From Bradyrhizobium niftali (GTDB lineage Bacteria; Pseudomonadota; Alphaproteobacteria; Rhizobiales; Xanthobacteraceae), in assembly GCF_004571025.1 (NCBI RefSeq), contig NZ_SPQT01000010.1, forward strand, positions 124,001 through 188,000: a DNA stretch of 64,000 nucleotides, read 5' to 3'. Positions within the stretch are counted from its first letter, which is position 1. Every line of letters starts with the position of its first letter. Shown here in pieces: positions 45,588-55,877 of the stretch. The translations under genes were made by a program, and so were the position numbers. The notes beneath the pieces were generated by a model. The model was not told the origin of the DNA, searched no databases, and saw only the letters and a list, made by a program, of their open reading frames with translations.

Positions 45588-47357
45588 ATGCAGAGCCGGC
45601 TTCCCATCCTCCTCTTCGCGCTTGTCATGGCGGCGATCCCGTTTGTCCCTGGCATGCCTCCGTTCTGGATCGTACTGCTCGACAATATCGGCCTTGCCGC
45701 CCTGGTCGCGATGGGCCTCGTGCTGCTGACCGGCGTCGGCGGCCTCACCTCGTTCGGCCAAGCCGCCTTCGTCGGCTTCGGCGCCTACACCACCGCGGTG
45801 CTGTCGACGAGCTACGGCCTGTCGCCCTGGCTGACGCTGCCGTTGTCGCTCGTGGTCAGCGGATCGCTGGCGGTGCTGCTTGGCCTCGTCACCGTCCGCC
45901 TCTCCGGCCACTATCTGCCGCTCGGCACGCTCGCCTGGGGGCTCGGCCTGTTCTATCTCTTCAGCAAGCTAGAGTTTTTGGGCCGCAACGACGGCATCTC
46001 GGCGATCCCGCCGCTGTCGATCGGCGCGTACAAGATGCTCTCGCCCGGCTCGATCTATTACGCGATCTGGGTCGCCGTGATCCTCTCGGCCCTGCTCACG
46101 ATGAACCTGCTGGACTCCCGCACCGGCCGCGCCATCCGTGCGCTGCGGCGCGGCCATGTCGCCGCCGAGGCGTTCGGCGTGCACACGCCGCGGGCAAAGC
46201 TGCTGGTGTTCATCCATGCCGCGGTGCTGGCCGGCCTCTCCGGCTGGCTCTACGCGCACCTCCAGCGCGCGGTGAACCCGACACCATTCGGCGCGCAGGC
46301 CGGCATCGAATATCTCTTCATCGCGGTGGTCGGCGGCGCCGGCTATGTCTGGGGCGGCGTGCTGGGCGCGGCGATCGTCGTGGTCCTTAAGGAGGTGCTG
46401 CAAAGCTATCTGCCGCTGCTCCTTCCGGGTTCCGGCCAGGTCGAGACCATCGTGTTCGGCATCATGCTGGTGGCATTGCTCCAGCTCGCGCCAGGCGGCG
46501 TCTGGCCCTGGCTGATGTCGTTCCTGCCCGAGCGCACCGGTGGCAGGAAGCCGGACACCTCGCTGAAACTGGAGCAGCGCACCCGCGCGCCCGGCGAGGC
46601 CAGCGTCCTGCTCCAGGTCGAGAAGGCGCGCAAGCAATTCGGCGGCGTGATCGCGGTCAACAACGTCTCCTTCGACGTCCAGGCCCGCGAGATCGTCGCG
46701 CTGATCGGGCCGAACGGCGCCGGCAAGAGCACGACGTTCAACCTGATCACCGGCGTGCTGTCGGCGACATCAGGCTCGATCTCGGTGCTCGGCAAGAAGC
46801 TCGACAACGCGCCGCCGCAGGAGATCGTCAAGCTCGGCATCTCCCGCACCTTCCAGCACGTGAAGCTGGTCCCCGACATGACCGTGCTGGAGAACGTCGC
46901 GATCGGCGCGCATCTGCGCGGCCATTCGGGCCCGATCGCCTCGATGCTGCGGCTCGACCGCGCCGATGAGGCAAAGCTTCTGGCGGAAGCCGCCCGTCAG
47001 ATCGAGCGCGTCGGCCTCGCCGACCAGATGCACCAGCTCGCAGGTTCGCTCTCGCTCGGCCAGCAGCGCATCGTCGAGATCGCGCGCGCGCTCTGCGTCG
47101 ATCCGATGCTGCTGCTGCTCGACGAGCCCGCCGCGGGCCTCCGCCACATGGAGAAGCAACAGCTTGCCAGGCTGCTGCGCGACTTGCGCGACGGCGGCAT
47201 GAGCGTGCTGCTAGTCGAGCACGACATGGGCTTTGTCATGAACCTCGCCGACCGCATCGTCGTGCTCGATTTCGGCACCAAGATCGCGGAGGGCACGCCC
47301 GCCACGATCAAGACCAATCCCGAAGTGATCAAGGCCTATCTCGGAGTGGCGGCATGA
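45588..47357 (+). CDS. livMG: Fused ABC permease-ATPase (LivM-LivG fusion)
   Basis: 589 residues, two transporter parts in one chain. Residues about 1-320: LivM permease ([40 protein letters not shown] coupling loop, [20 protein letters not shown]). A charged linker ([20 protein letters not shown]) leads to a complete LivG ATPase from about 340: [74 protein letters not shown]. There is no stop or frameshift between them. Start ATG 45588 follows livH by seven bases. Confidence 0.9.
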   Translation: MQSRLPILLFALVMAAIPFVPGMPPFWIVLLDNIGLAALVAMGLVLLTGVGGLTSFGQAAFVGFGAYTTAVLSTSYGLSPWLTLPLSLVVSGSLAVLLGLVTVRLSGHYLPLGTLAWGLGLFYLFSKLEFLGRNDGISAIPPLSIGAYKMLSPGSIYYAIWVAVILSALLTMNLLDSRTGRAIRALRRGHVAAEAFGVHTPRAKLLVFIHAAVLAGLSGWLYAHLQRAVNPTPFGAQAGIEYLFIAVVGGAGYVWGGVLGAAIVVVLKEVLQSYLPLLLPGSGQVETIVFGIMLVALLQLAPGGVWPWLMSFLPERTGGRKPDTSLKLEQRTRAPGEASVLLQVEKARKQFGGVIAVNNVSFDVQAREIVALIGPNGAGKSTTFNLITGVLSATSGSISVLGKKLDNAPPQEIVKLGISRTFQHVKLVPDMTVLENVAIGAHLRGHSGPIASMLRLDRADEAKLLAEAARQIERVGLADQMHQLAGSLSLGQQRIVEIARALCVDPMLLLLDEPAAGLRHMEKQQLARLLRDLRDGGMSVLLVEHDMGFVMNLADRIVVLDFGTKIAEGTPATIKTNPEVIKAYLGVAA

Positions 47358-48085
47358 GCGCGCTGTTGTCCGTCACCGACGCGCATGTCGCCTATGGCAA
47401 GGTCGAGGCCGTGCGCTCGGTCTCGCTCGAGGTCGGGGCGAACCAGATCGTCACCATCGTCGGCGCCAACGGCGCCGGCAAGACCACGCTGCTGTCCGCC
47501 ATCATGGGCATTTTGCCGCTGAAGGGCCGCGTTGTCTTTGCCGGCCAGGATCTCGCGCGGCTCGACATCGAGGACCGCGTCGCCATGGGCCTCGGCCTCG
47601 TCCCGGAGCACCGCGAATTGTTCGTGACCATGAATGTCGAGGACAATCTCGAGCTCGGGGCCTTCCGCATCGAGCGGGGCAAGGCGAAAGCCTCGATGGA
47701 GCGGGTCTACACGCTGTTCCCGCGGCTGAAGGAGCGGCGCAAGCAGCTCGCCGGCACGCTCTCCGGCGGCGAGCAGCAGATGCTCGCGATGGGCCGCGCG
47801 CTGATGGGCGAGCCGAAGCTCCTGATGCTGGACGAACCGAGCCTCGGCCTCGCGCCGATCATCGTCGCCGACATTTTCCGCATCGTCACCGAGCTGCGCG
47901 CCAGCGGCGTCTCGGTGCTGCTGGTCGAGCAGAACGCGCAGGCCGCGCTCAAGATCGCGGACCAGGCCTATGTGATGGAGCTCGGCGAGTTCGTGCTCAG
48001 CGGCAAGGCCAGCGACATCGCCGCGAACGAACGCGTTGCGGCAAGCTATCTCGGCTTCCAGCACGAAGGCGCGAGCGTGTTGTAG
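47354..48085 (+). CDS. livF: ABC transporter ATPase, LivF type (aromatic-acid locus)
   Basis: 243 residues. IVGANGAGKTTLLSAIMG, GLVPEHRELFVTMNVEDNLE, LSGGEQQMLAMGRALMGEPK, LLMLDEPSLGLAP, VEQNAQAALKIADQAYVMEL: all ATPase motifs present. Coupled to the fusion gene through an ATGA overlap. It ends the operon; the cognate binding protein is probably the one at 60674. Confidence 0.92.
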   Translation: MSALLSVTDAHVAYGKVEAVRSVSLEVGANQIVTIVGANGAGKTTLLSAIMGILPLKGRVVFAGQDLARLDIEDRVAMGLGLVPEHRELFVTMNVEDNLELGAFRIERGKAKASMERVYTLFPRLKERRKQLAGTLSGGEQQMLAMGRALMGEPKLLMLDEPSLGLAPIIVADIFRIVTELRASGVSVLLVEQNAQAALKIADQAYVMELGEFVLSGKASDIAANERVAASYLGFQHEGASVL

Positions 48086-48091
48086 GTCTCT

Positions 48092-48178
48092 CCTCTCCCT
48101 CTCCCCGTTCTTACGGGGCCGCGACGAGTTTCGCTCGCGCTGAGAGGGTTGGGGTGATGGGCCGCATCCGCGAATACG
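48092..48178. repeat. Palindromic intergenic repeat, family R4 (copy 5)
   Basis: CTCTCCCTCTCCCCGTTCTT with loosely facing GCTGAGAGGGTTGGGGTGAT. A degenerate copy opening the 326-base non-coding stretch between livF and the PNPOx-like gene; the rest of that stretch is another two repeats. Confidence 0.6.
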
Positions 48179-48209
48179 ATGAGAGTCGGACTCACAACCC
48201 TTCCTCCTC

Positions 48210-48287
48210 GTCATTGCGAGCGTAGCGAAGCAATCCAGAATCATTCCGCGGAGACACTCTGGATTGCTTCGCTGCGCTCGCAATGAC
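48210..48287. repeat. Long palindromic repeat, family R5 (copy 1)
   Basis: GTCATTGCGAGCG...AGCGAAGCAATCCAGA at the left and TCTGGATTGCTTCGCT...CGCTCGCAATGAC at the right; arms of about 30 bp with one bulge and a loop of about 17 bases. A second copy is at 50710-50794. Confidence 0.85.
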
Positions 48288-48336
48288 GGTGTGGACGGAG
48301 CAGGTGCTATATCGACCAGATCGATTCGCGGAGAGT

Positions 48337-48404
48337 CCCCCTCACCCGGAATCCGCGCTGCGCGCGAATTCCGGCCTCTCCCCGCAAGCGGGGAGAGGCG
48401 AAGA
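48337..48404. repeat. Palindromic intergenic repeat, family R4 (copy 6)
   Basis: CCCCTCACCCGGAATCCGCG and GCGCGAATTCCGGCC form one hairpin, and CTCTCCCCGCAAGCGGGGAG a second perfect one. Nearly the same unit ends the repeats at 18238 and 53445. Confidence 0.75.
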
Positions 48405-48411
48405 CCGTCGC

Positions 48412-49035
48412 CTAGCCCGCCACCTTCTCACCCTTCAACGCCGCCACCTCCGCTTCCAGCTCGGCGATCCGCTGATCCCTCGCCGCCAGCGCGGCCGCGA
48501 CATCGGCCGCGTCGAATTTCTGCGGAATGTGCTGCGGGCAGTTGGTGTCCCAGGCCGCGATCTTGAACAGGATCACCTGCTCGGGCCGCGCGCGGTATCC
48601 CCTGGGCATCAGCGACGTCGTCAGCGCATCGTCGTCCTCGACGACGCGCGCCTCGCCCCAGATCTTCACCCGGCGGCGATGGGCGTAATCCATCACGAAG
48701 ATGTAGGCCTTGGGATTTTCGGACAGGTTGCCTTGCGTGATGTATTGCCGGTTGCCGGCATAGTCCGTGAAAGCCAGCGTCTGCTTGTCCAGCACCTTCA
48801 AAAAGCCCTTCGGGCCGCCGCGGTGCTGGATGTAAGGCTGGCCGTCCGCCGAGGCGGTGGCGAAATAGAGGCTGTTGGCTTCAGCGAGGAACGTTGCGAG
48901 GTTCTCGTCGACCTCGGTGCGCCAGCCGCGCTGCTCGGCCTGCGCATAGCCTTCGCGTGATCCCTTTCGGGTCTGGATCGATTTCACCGCCGGCGTGAAC
49001 GCCACATCGCTGGCGTAGGTGTGAGTTGCCGTCAT
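48412..49035 (-). CDS. PNPOx-like flavin-binding protein
   Basis: 207 residues. The split-barrel core includes FLAEANSLYFATASADGQPY, IQHRGGPKGFLKVLDKQTLA and AYIFVMDYAHRRRVKIWGEA, typical of pyridoxamine 5'-phosphate-oxidase-like proteins that bind FMN or F420. An acidic/Ala-rich coiled-coil tail (AALAARDQRIAELEAEVAAL) ends the protein, suggesting oligomerisation. True PdxH function is unlikely. ATG 49035 has GGAG eight bases upstream. Divergent from a LysR gene, its probable regulator. Confidence 0.85.
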   Translation of the reverse strand: MTATHTYASDVAFTPAVKSIQTRKGSREGYAQAEQRGWRTEVDENLATFLAEANSLYFATASADGQPYIQHRGGPKGFLKVLDKQTLAFTDYAGNRQYITQGNLSENPKAYIFVMDYAHRRRVKIWGEARVVEDDDALTTSLMPRGYRARPEQVILFKIAAWDTNCPQHIPQKFDAADVAAALAARDQRIAELEAEVAALKGEKVAG

Positions 49036-49121
49036 CGGAAGTTCTCCTGGAATTCCGGCGCAAATCTGCGTCTTTCGACCGCTAAGGTGGCAACCTTCGG
49101 CTTCTAAAACAATCAGCCGGC

Positions 49122-49149
49122 TTGACACTTCATCATTGCAGTTTATGCA
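49122..49149 (+). promoter_or_regulatory. Probable sigma-70 promoter of lysR
   Basis: TTGACA (49122-49127), 16 bases, TATGCA (49144-49149). A start near 49156 would put the 5' end three bases before the ATG at 49159 and beyond the ATG at 49153. Confidence 0.5.
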
Positions 49150-49151
49150 AT
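49135..49151. promoter_or_regulatory. LysR-type box
   Basis: ATTGCA-GTTTA-TGCAAT, a perfect 6-bp dyad, 17 bases in all with the T-N11-A pattern. It overlaps the presumed -10 of lysR, fitting autorepression, and lies 100 bases from the divergent PNPOx-like gene. Confidence 0.65.
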
Positions 49152-49158
49152 AATGTCC

Positions 49159-50043
49159 ATGGACCGCCTGGACGCCATGCACGTCTTCGTCACCGTCGCC
49201 GACCTGCGCGGCTTTGCGCCGGCGGCGCGCAAGCTGCGCCTGTCGCCCTCGGCGGTGACGCGGCTGATCGCGGCGCTGGAAGAGCATCTCGGCGCCCGGC
49301 TGTTGCAGCGAACCACGCGGCAGGTGAGATTGACCGACGTCGGCACGCGCTACCTGGAACGCGCCCGGCGCATCCTCGCCGACGTCGAGGAGGCTGACGG
49401 CTCGGCGCGGGAGGAGCGCAACCGGCCGAGCGGGCGGCTGGTGGTGTCGGCGCCGGTCGGCTTCGGCCGGCTGCATGTCGGGCCGGTCATGACCGCCTAT
49501 CTCAAACGCTATCCCGAGGTTGCCGGCGAATTGCGGCTGTCCGACAATCTCGTCAATCTCGTGGAAGACGCCGTCGACGTGGCGGTGCGGATCGGCCATC
49601 TCGCCGATTCCACGCTGGTGGCCCGCCAGGTCGGCGAGATGCGGCGGATCGTGGTGGCCGCGCCGAGCTATCTGAAGCGCCATGGCGAGCCGAAGACGCC
49701 GGAAGCGCTCGCCTCGCACCAGACCATCCAGTTCGGCCCGGCGACCGAATGGCGTTTCCCGCATGACGGCCGCGACATCGAGGTGACGCCGTCTCCCCGC
49801 TTCATCAGCAACAGTGCGGACGCAGCGCTGCAATATGCCGAGGCCGGCGGTGGCGTGACGCGGGTGCTGGCGTATCAGGCCGCCGAGGGGCTGAAGCGCG
49901 GACGGCTGAAAATCGTGCTGGCGAAATACGAGCAGCCGGCACTGCCGATCCATGTCGTCTATCCGACCTCGCGCCTGCTCTCGGCCAAGGTGCGCGCTTT
50001 CATCGATCTCGTGGGGGAGACGGCGGAGTGGCGGTTCGGGTGA
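49159..50043 (+). CDS. LysR-family transcriptional regulator
   Basis: 294 residues. N-terminal winged helix-turn-helix (LDAMHVFVTVADLRGFAPAA, LRLSPSAVTRLIAALEEHLG, TRQVRLTDVGTRYLERARRI) and a substrate-binding domain (GRLVVSAPVGFGRLHVGPVM). The start is set at the second ATG because the predicted transcription start lies between the two ATGs and MDRLDAM is the usual LysR opening; this leaves a nearly leaderless message without a Shine-Dalgarno. Divergent from the PNPOx-like gene, which it likely controls. Confidence 0.9.
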   Translation: MDRLDAMHVFVTVADLRGFAPAARKLRLSPSAVTRLIAALEEHLGARLLQRTTRQVRLTDVGTRYLERARRILADVEEADGSAREERNRPSGRLVVSAPVGFGRLHVGPVMTAYLKRYPEVAGELRLSDNLVNLVEDAVDVAVRIGHLADSTLVARQVGEMRRIVVAAPSYLKRHGEPKTPEALASHQTIQFGPATEWRFPHDGRDIEVTPSPRFISNSADAALQYAEAGGGVTRVLAYQAAEGLKRGRLKIVLAKYEQPALPIHVVYPTSRLLSAKVRAFIDLVGETAEWRFG

Positions 50044-50045
50044 GC

Positions 50046-50177
50046 GCTCGCGTCCCGGACGCGCCGCGAAGCGGCGCAGAGCCGGGACCCAGAAGCCAGA
50101 GAGTCATTTGCGGATGGATGGGCTCCGGCTCTGCAGCGCACCGCTGAAGACGCGCTACGCTGCGTCCGGGGCACGAG
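50046..50177. repeat. Palindromic intergenic repeat, family R2 (copy 3)
   Basis: GTCCCGGACGCGCCGCGAAG, GCGGCGCAGAGCCGGGACCC, then GGCTCCGGCTCTGCAGCGCA and GACGCGCTACGCTGCGTCCG. Matches the two copies between the acyl-CoA dehydrogenases. Lies between convergent lysR and thioesterase genes. Confidence 0.75.
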
Positions 50178-50180
50178 ACA

Positions 50181-50600
50181 TCACCCCTTCTTCGGCACCA
50201 CACGAAACGTCCCGCTGGCGCGCGCGATCACGGTGTCGTCGGCCTTGACCAGGCTCTGCGCGAAACAGATCGTGCTGCCGGTCTTGATCGCCTCGCCCTC
50301 GACCGCGAGCCATTGGCCGATCTCGGCGGCCCCGACGAAGTCGACCGACAATGAGATCGTCACGAAGGACGTCGTCCAGCCGGTTGCCTGTGCGCAGCTG
50401 TAACCCATGGCGGCATCGGCGAGCGCCGCGATCAGCCCGCCATGGATCAACCCGCGCGCGTTGGTGTGCGGCTTGACCAGCCGCAGGCCGATGATCACGG
50501 CCTTGTCGGTTTTCTTCGAATAGAGCGGCTCCCAGGGATCGGTGAGCGGGGCTTTGCGGAAATGCGGCTCGAAGCCGGCGGGAATGTCGGTGGCGGTCAT
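50181..50600 (-). CDS. PaaI-like hotdog-fold thioesterase
   Basis: 139 residues. NARGLIHGGLIAALADAAMG is the PaaI-type segment (HGG followed by the long hotdog helix with Asp), then TVSLSVDFVG-like TISLSVDFVGAAEIGQ, and ARASGTFRVVPK at the end. Hydrolyses acyl-CoA or aryl-CoA thioesters; in aromatic loci such enzymes release CoA from dead-end intermediates. Lies between lysR and pobA, on the same strand as pobA but separated by an R5 repeat. Confidence 0.86.
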   Translation of the reverse strand: MTATDIPAGFEPHFRKAPLTDPWEPLYSKKTDKAVIIGLRLVKPHTNARGLIHGGLIAALADAAMGYSCAQATGWTTSFVTISLSVDFVGAAEIGQWLAVEGEAIKTGSTICFAQSLVKADDTVIARASGTFRVVPKKG

Positions 50601-50709
50601 GGCTGTCTCGCGTTGCTGGTTGGCGCCATTGAACGCGATGTCGATGACGGTTTCACCGCCTACAAAGTTTTAAACGGAATTTGCGCGGGTGTTTGAAATG
50701 GCCTCCTCT

Positions 50710-50794
50710 GTCATTGCGAGGAGCTCTTGCGACGAAGCAATCCAGACTGCCTCCTCGGAAGGACTCTGGATTGCTTCGCTACGCTCGCAATGAC
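50710..50794. repeat. Long palindromic repeat, family R5 (copy 2)
   Basis: GTCATTGCGAGGAGCTCTTG, then GACGAAGCAATCCAGA, facing TCTGGATTGCTTCGC and ACGCTCGCAATGAC. Same unit as 48210-48287, 2.5 kb away, placed after the 3' end of pobA. Confidence 0.85.
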
Positions 50795-50814
50795 GATGTG
50801 GCAACAGCGTGCCT

Positions 50815-53261
<2,447 letters not shown>

Positions 53262-53290
53262 CGCCAAGCTGCGGCCGCGGCCGGCTCTCT

Positions 53291-53445
53291 TCTTCCCCCT
53301 CCGTTCTTACGGGGAGAGGGTCGGGGTGAGGGGCCGCTTCCGCAAAAGTTGGTGACAGCTGGACTCGCGGAGAATCCCCCTCACCCGGAATCCGTGCTTG
53401 CGCGCGCATTCCGGCCTCTCCCGGCAAGCGGGGAGAGGCGAACGA
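53291..53445. repeat. Palindromic intergenic repeat, family R4 (copy 7)
   Basis: CCCCTCCGTTCTTACGGGGA, GGGGTGAGGGGCCGCTTCCG, then CGCGGAGAATCCCCCTCACC and CTCTCCCGGCAAGCGGGGAG. Sits between dctP and dctQ. Such hairpins can protect the upstream message, favouring abundant binding protein over membrane subunits. Confidence 0.75.
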
Positions 53446-53492
53446 CCGCCTTCTGAGCCGAGAGCGAGAATGAGATCACGTAGGACACACCC

Positions 53493-54002
53493 ATGAAGCG
53501 CGCCTGGATGGATCGCTTTATCGACACGATCGAATGGATCGCGGCCGGCTTCGTCGGCCTCGTTGCGCTCGACATCTTCCTGTCGGTGCTGCTGCGCAAC
53601 ACGCTGAACTATTCGATCCCCGACAGTTTCGATATCGGCCGCATGCTGCTCGGCATCCTGATCTTCTGGGGCATCGCCGCGACCTCCTATCGCGGCACCC
53701 ACATCACGGTCGACCTGGTCTGGGGCAATGTCGGGCCGCGCTACCAGCGCTGGATCGACGTGTTCGCGACCCTGGTGCTGCTGTTCGTCGTCACCGTGCA
53801 GACCTGGACCTTGTTCGACAAGGTGCGCGGCACCTACAACGACAACGTCCAGACCTTCGACATGCACATGCCGACCTGGCCGTTCTTCGCGGTCGCCTGG
53901 ATCGGCGACGTCTCGGCCGTGCTGCTGATCGCGATCCGCACCTACCGGCTGATCTTCCATCCCGAAGAAATGCACGATCCCAAGCTGAAGGCGACGGAGT
54001 AA
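53493..54002 (+). CDS. dctQ: TRAP transporter small membrane subunit
   Basis: 169 residues with four hydrophobic segments. DTIEWIAAGFVGLVALDIFL, FDIGRMLLGILIFWGIAATS, YRGTHITVDLVW (the DctQ signature E/R-x-HI-x-VD), and WPFFAVAWIGDVSAVLLIAI. Pairs with DctM in the inner membrane to import the acid delivered by DctP, driven by Na+ or H+. Stop lies two bases before the dctM start. Confidence 0.92.
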   Translation: MKRAWMDRFIDTIEWIAAGFVGLVALDIFLSVLLRNTLNYSIPDSFDIGRMLLGILIFWGIAATSYRGTHITVDLVWGNVGPRYQRWIDVFATLVLLFVVTVQTWTLFDKVRGTYNDNVQTFDMHMPTWPFFAVAWIGDVSAVLLIAIRTYRLIFHPEEMHDPKLKATE

Positions 54003-54004
54003 TC

Positions 54005-55324
54005 ATGAGCACCGATGCCGTCGCCGTAATCGGCTTCGTTTCCCTGTTTGCGCTGATGCTGCTGCGCGTGCCCGTCGGCATGGCCATGGGCCTCGTCGGC
54101 GTCTCCGGCTTCTCCTATCTGGTCGGCGCCACGCCGGCGCTGAAGCTGGTCGGCCAGACCTCGATGCGCACGGTCACCGACTACACGTTCGGCGTCATTC
54201 CGATGTTCCTGCTGATGGGCTCCTTCGTCAGCAATTCCGGCATGAGCCGCGAGCTGTTCCGCGCCGCCAACGGCTTTGTCGGGCATTTGCGCGGCGGGCT
54301 CGGCATCGCCACCGTCGGCGCCTGCGGCGGCTTTGCCGCGATCTGCGGCTCCTCGGTCGCAACCGCCGCGACCTTCTCCGCCGTCGCCTACCCCGAGATG
54401 CGCCGCTTCGGCTATCCGCAGTCGTTCGCTACCGGCGTGATCGCGGCCGGCGGCACGCTCGGCGCGATGCTGCCGCCCTCCACCGTGCTGGCGGTCTACG
54501 GTATCATCACCGAGCAGGACATCGGAAAGCTCTTCATCGCCGGCATCATTCCGGGCCTGCTGGCGATGACCATGTACATGATCACGATCGCCCTGATCGG
54601 ATACTTCCGGCCGGACTTCCTGCCCAAGGGCAAGGTGCTGCCGTGGCGCGAGCGCTTTGCCGGGCTGAAGGAGATCTGGGCGCCGGTCCTGCTGTTCGTC
54701 TTCGTCATCGGCGGCCTCTACGGCCTGCCCTTCCTGCCGCGCTTCACGCCGACGGAAGCCGGCGGCGTCGGCGCCACCGGTGCCTTCATCATCGGCGTGC
54801 TGACCGGCCGGCTCGACCGCGAGAAGATTCTGGCCTCGCTGCTCCAGGCGACGCGGACCGCGGCCGCCGTGTTCACCGTGCTGATCGGCGCGCTGATCTT
54901 CGGCTATTTCCTCACGGTGACGCAGACCCCGCAGAAGGTGACTGAATTCCTCACCGGCCTCGGCCTCGGCCCCTACGGCGTGCTGGCGCTGATCATGGTG
55001 ATGTATCTCGTGCTCGGCTGCCTGATGGACGCCATGGCGATGATCATCCTGACCGTGCCGATCATCTTCCCCGTCATCATGCATCTCGGATTCGACCCGA
55101 TCTGGTTCGGCGTCATCATCGTGATGACGGTCGAACTCGGCCTGATCCATCCGCCGGTCGGCATGAACGTCTTTGTCATCAAGAGCGTGGTGAAGGACGT
55201 CTCCTTCTCCACCATCTTCAAGGGCGTAATCCCGTTCGTGGCGACGGATCTGGTGCGGCTGGTGATCCTGATCGCCTTCCCGCTGCTGGCGACGTGGCTG
55301 CCGACGCGGATGATGGCGCATTGA
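54005..55324 (+). CDS. dctM: TRAP transporter large membrane subunit
   Basis: 439 residues, about 12 membrane segments. LRVPVGMAMGLVGVSGFSYL, IPMFLLMGSFVSNSGMSREL, GGFAAICGSSVATAATFSAV, AAGGTLGAMLPPSTVLAVYG (PPS motif), and LIHPPVGMNVFVIKSVVKDV are the ion-transporter signatures. It forms the transport channel of the TRAP system and completes dctPQM, an importer probably for hydroxycinnamates or related aromatic acids. Confidence 0.94.
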   Translation: MSTDAVAVIGFVSLFALMLLRVPVGMAMGLVGVSGFSYLVGATPALKLVGQTSMRTVTDYTFGVIPMFLLMGSFVSNSGMSRELFRAANGFVGHLRGGLGIATVGACGGFAAICGSSVATAATFSAVAYPEMRRFGYPQSFATGVIAAGGTLGAMLPPSTVLAVYGIITEQDIGKLFIAGIIPGLLAMTMYMITIALIGYFRPDFLPKGKVLPWRERFAGLKEIWAPVLLFVFVIGGLYGLPFLPRFTPTEAGGVGATGAFIIGVLTGRLDREKILASLLQATRTAAAVFTVLIGALIFGYFLTVTQTPQKVTEFLTGLGLGPYGVLALIMVMYLVLGCLMDAMAMIILTVPIIFPVIMHLGFDPIWFGVIIVMTVELGLIHPPVGMNVFVIKSVVKDVSFSTIFKGVIPFVATDLVRLVILIAFPLLATWLPTRMMAH

Positions 55325-55336
55325 CGAGGTGAAGCG

Positions 55337-55798
55337 ATGACCACGCCGACGTTAGAGACGAAGTACGCCTTCACCATCACCGCGCGCATCGGCGACGTCG
55401 TCACCGCCGGCGAGACCGGCATCGGCGTGCGCCGCATCATCCCGATCGTCGGCGGCGAGGTGAAGGGCGCTGTCAACGGCAAGGTTCTGCCCTTCGGCGC
55501 CGACTTCCAGACCATCCGCCCCAACGAGCTGATCGACCTTGAAGCGAAATACGCCTTCGAGACCGGCGACGGCGCCGTCGTCTATGTCGAGAACAAGGGC
55601 ATGCGCTTCGGCCCGGTCGAGCTGTTGCAGAAGCTCAAGCGCGGCGAGGCAGTCGACCCGAAACTGATCTATTTCCGCACCGTGCCGAGATTCGAGACCG
55701 GGCATGAAAACTATCGCTGGCTGATGCAGCACATCTTCGTCGCGTCAGCCGCGCGGCATGCGGACCGCGTGGTGATCGACGTCCACCAGGTGATGTGA
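55337..55798 (+). CDS. DUF3237 protein
   Basis: 153 residues. LETKYAFTITARIGDVVTAG, IPIVGGEVKGAVNGKVLPFG, DFQTIRPNELIDLEAKYAFE and LIYFRTVPRFETGHENYRWL match the DUF3237 beta-barrel family. Function unknown. Members recur next to transport and degradation genes for aromatic or organic acids, and this one follows dctM by 12 bases, so it probably works on the imported compound or a derivative. No signal peptide. Confidence 0.82.
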   Translation: MTTPTLETKYAFTITARIGDVVTAGETGIGVRRIIPIVGGEVKGAVNGKVLPFGADFQTIRPNELIDLEAKYAFETGDGAVVYVENKGMRFGPVELLQKLKRGEAVDPKLIYFRTVPRFETGHENYRWLMQHIFVASAARHADRVVIDVHQVM

Positions 55799-55877
55799 GG
55801 AATCTGTCTATGCCCGGGGGCGGACCTGGTTCAGGATGTGATCTGCGCAAAGTTGTGCAGACCACGGGAGTCCCACC

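Noticed and set aside
48086-48411. Possible small RNA gene or hidden coding region in the largest non-coding gap
   Set aside because: The stretch is accounted for by one R5 and two R4 palindromes; no promoter-terminator pair or credible frame is seen.
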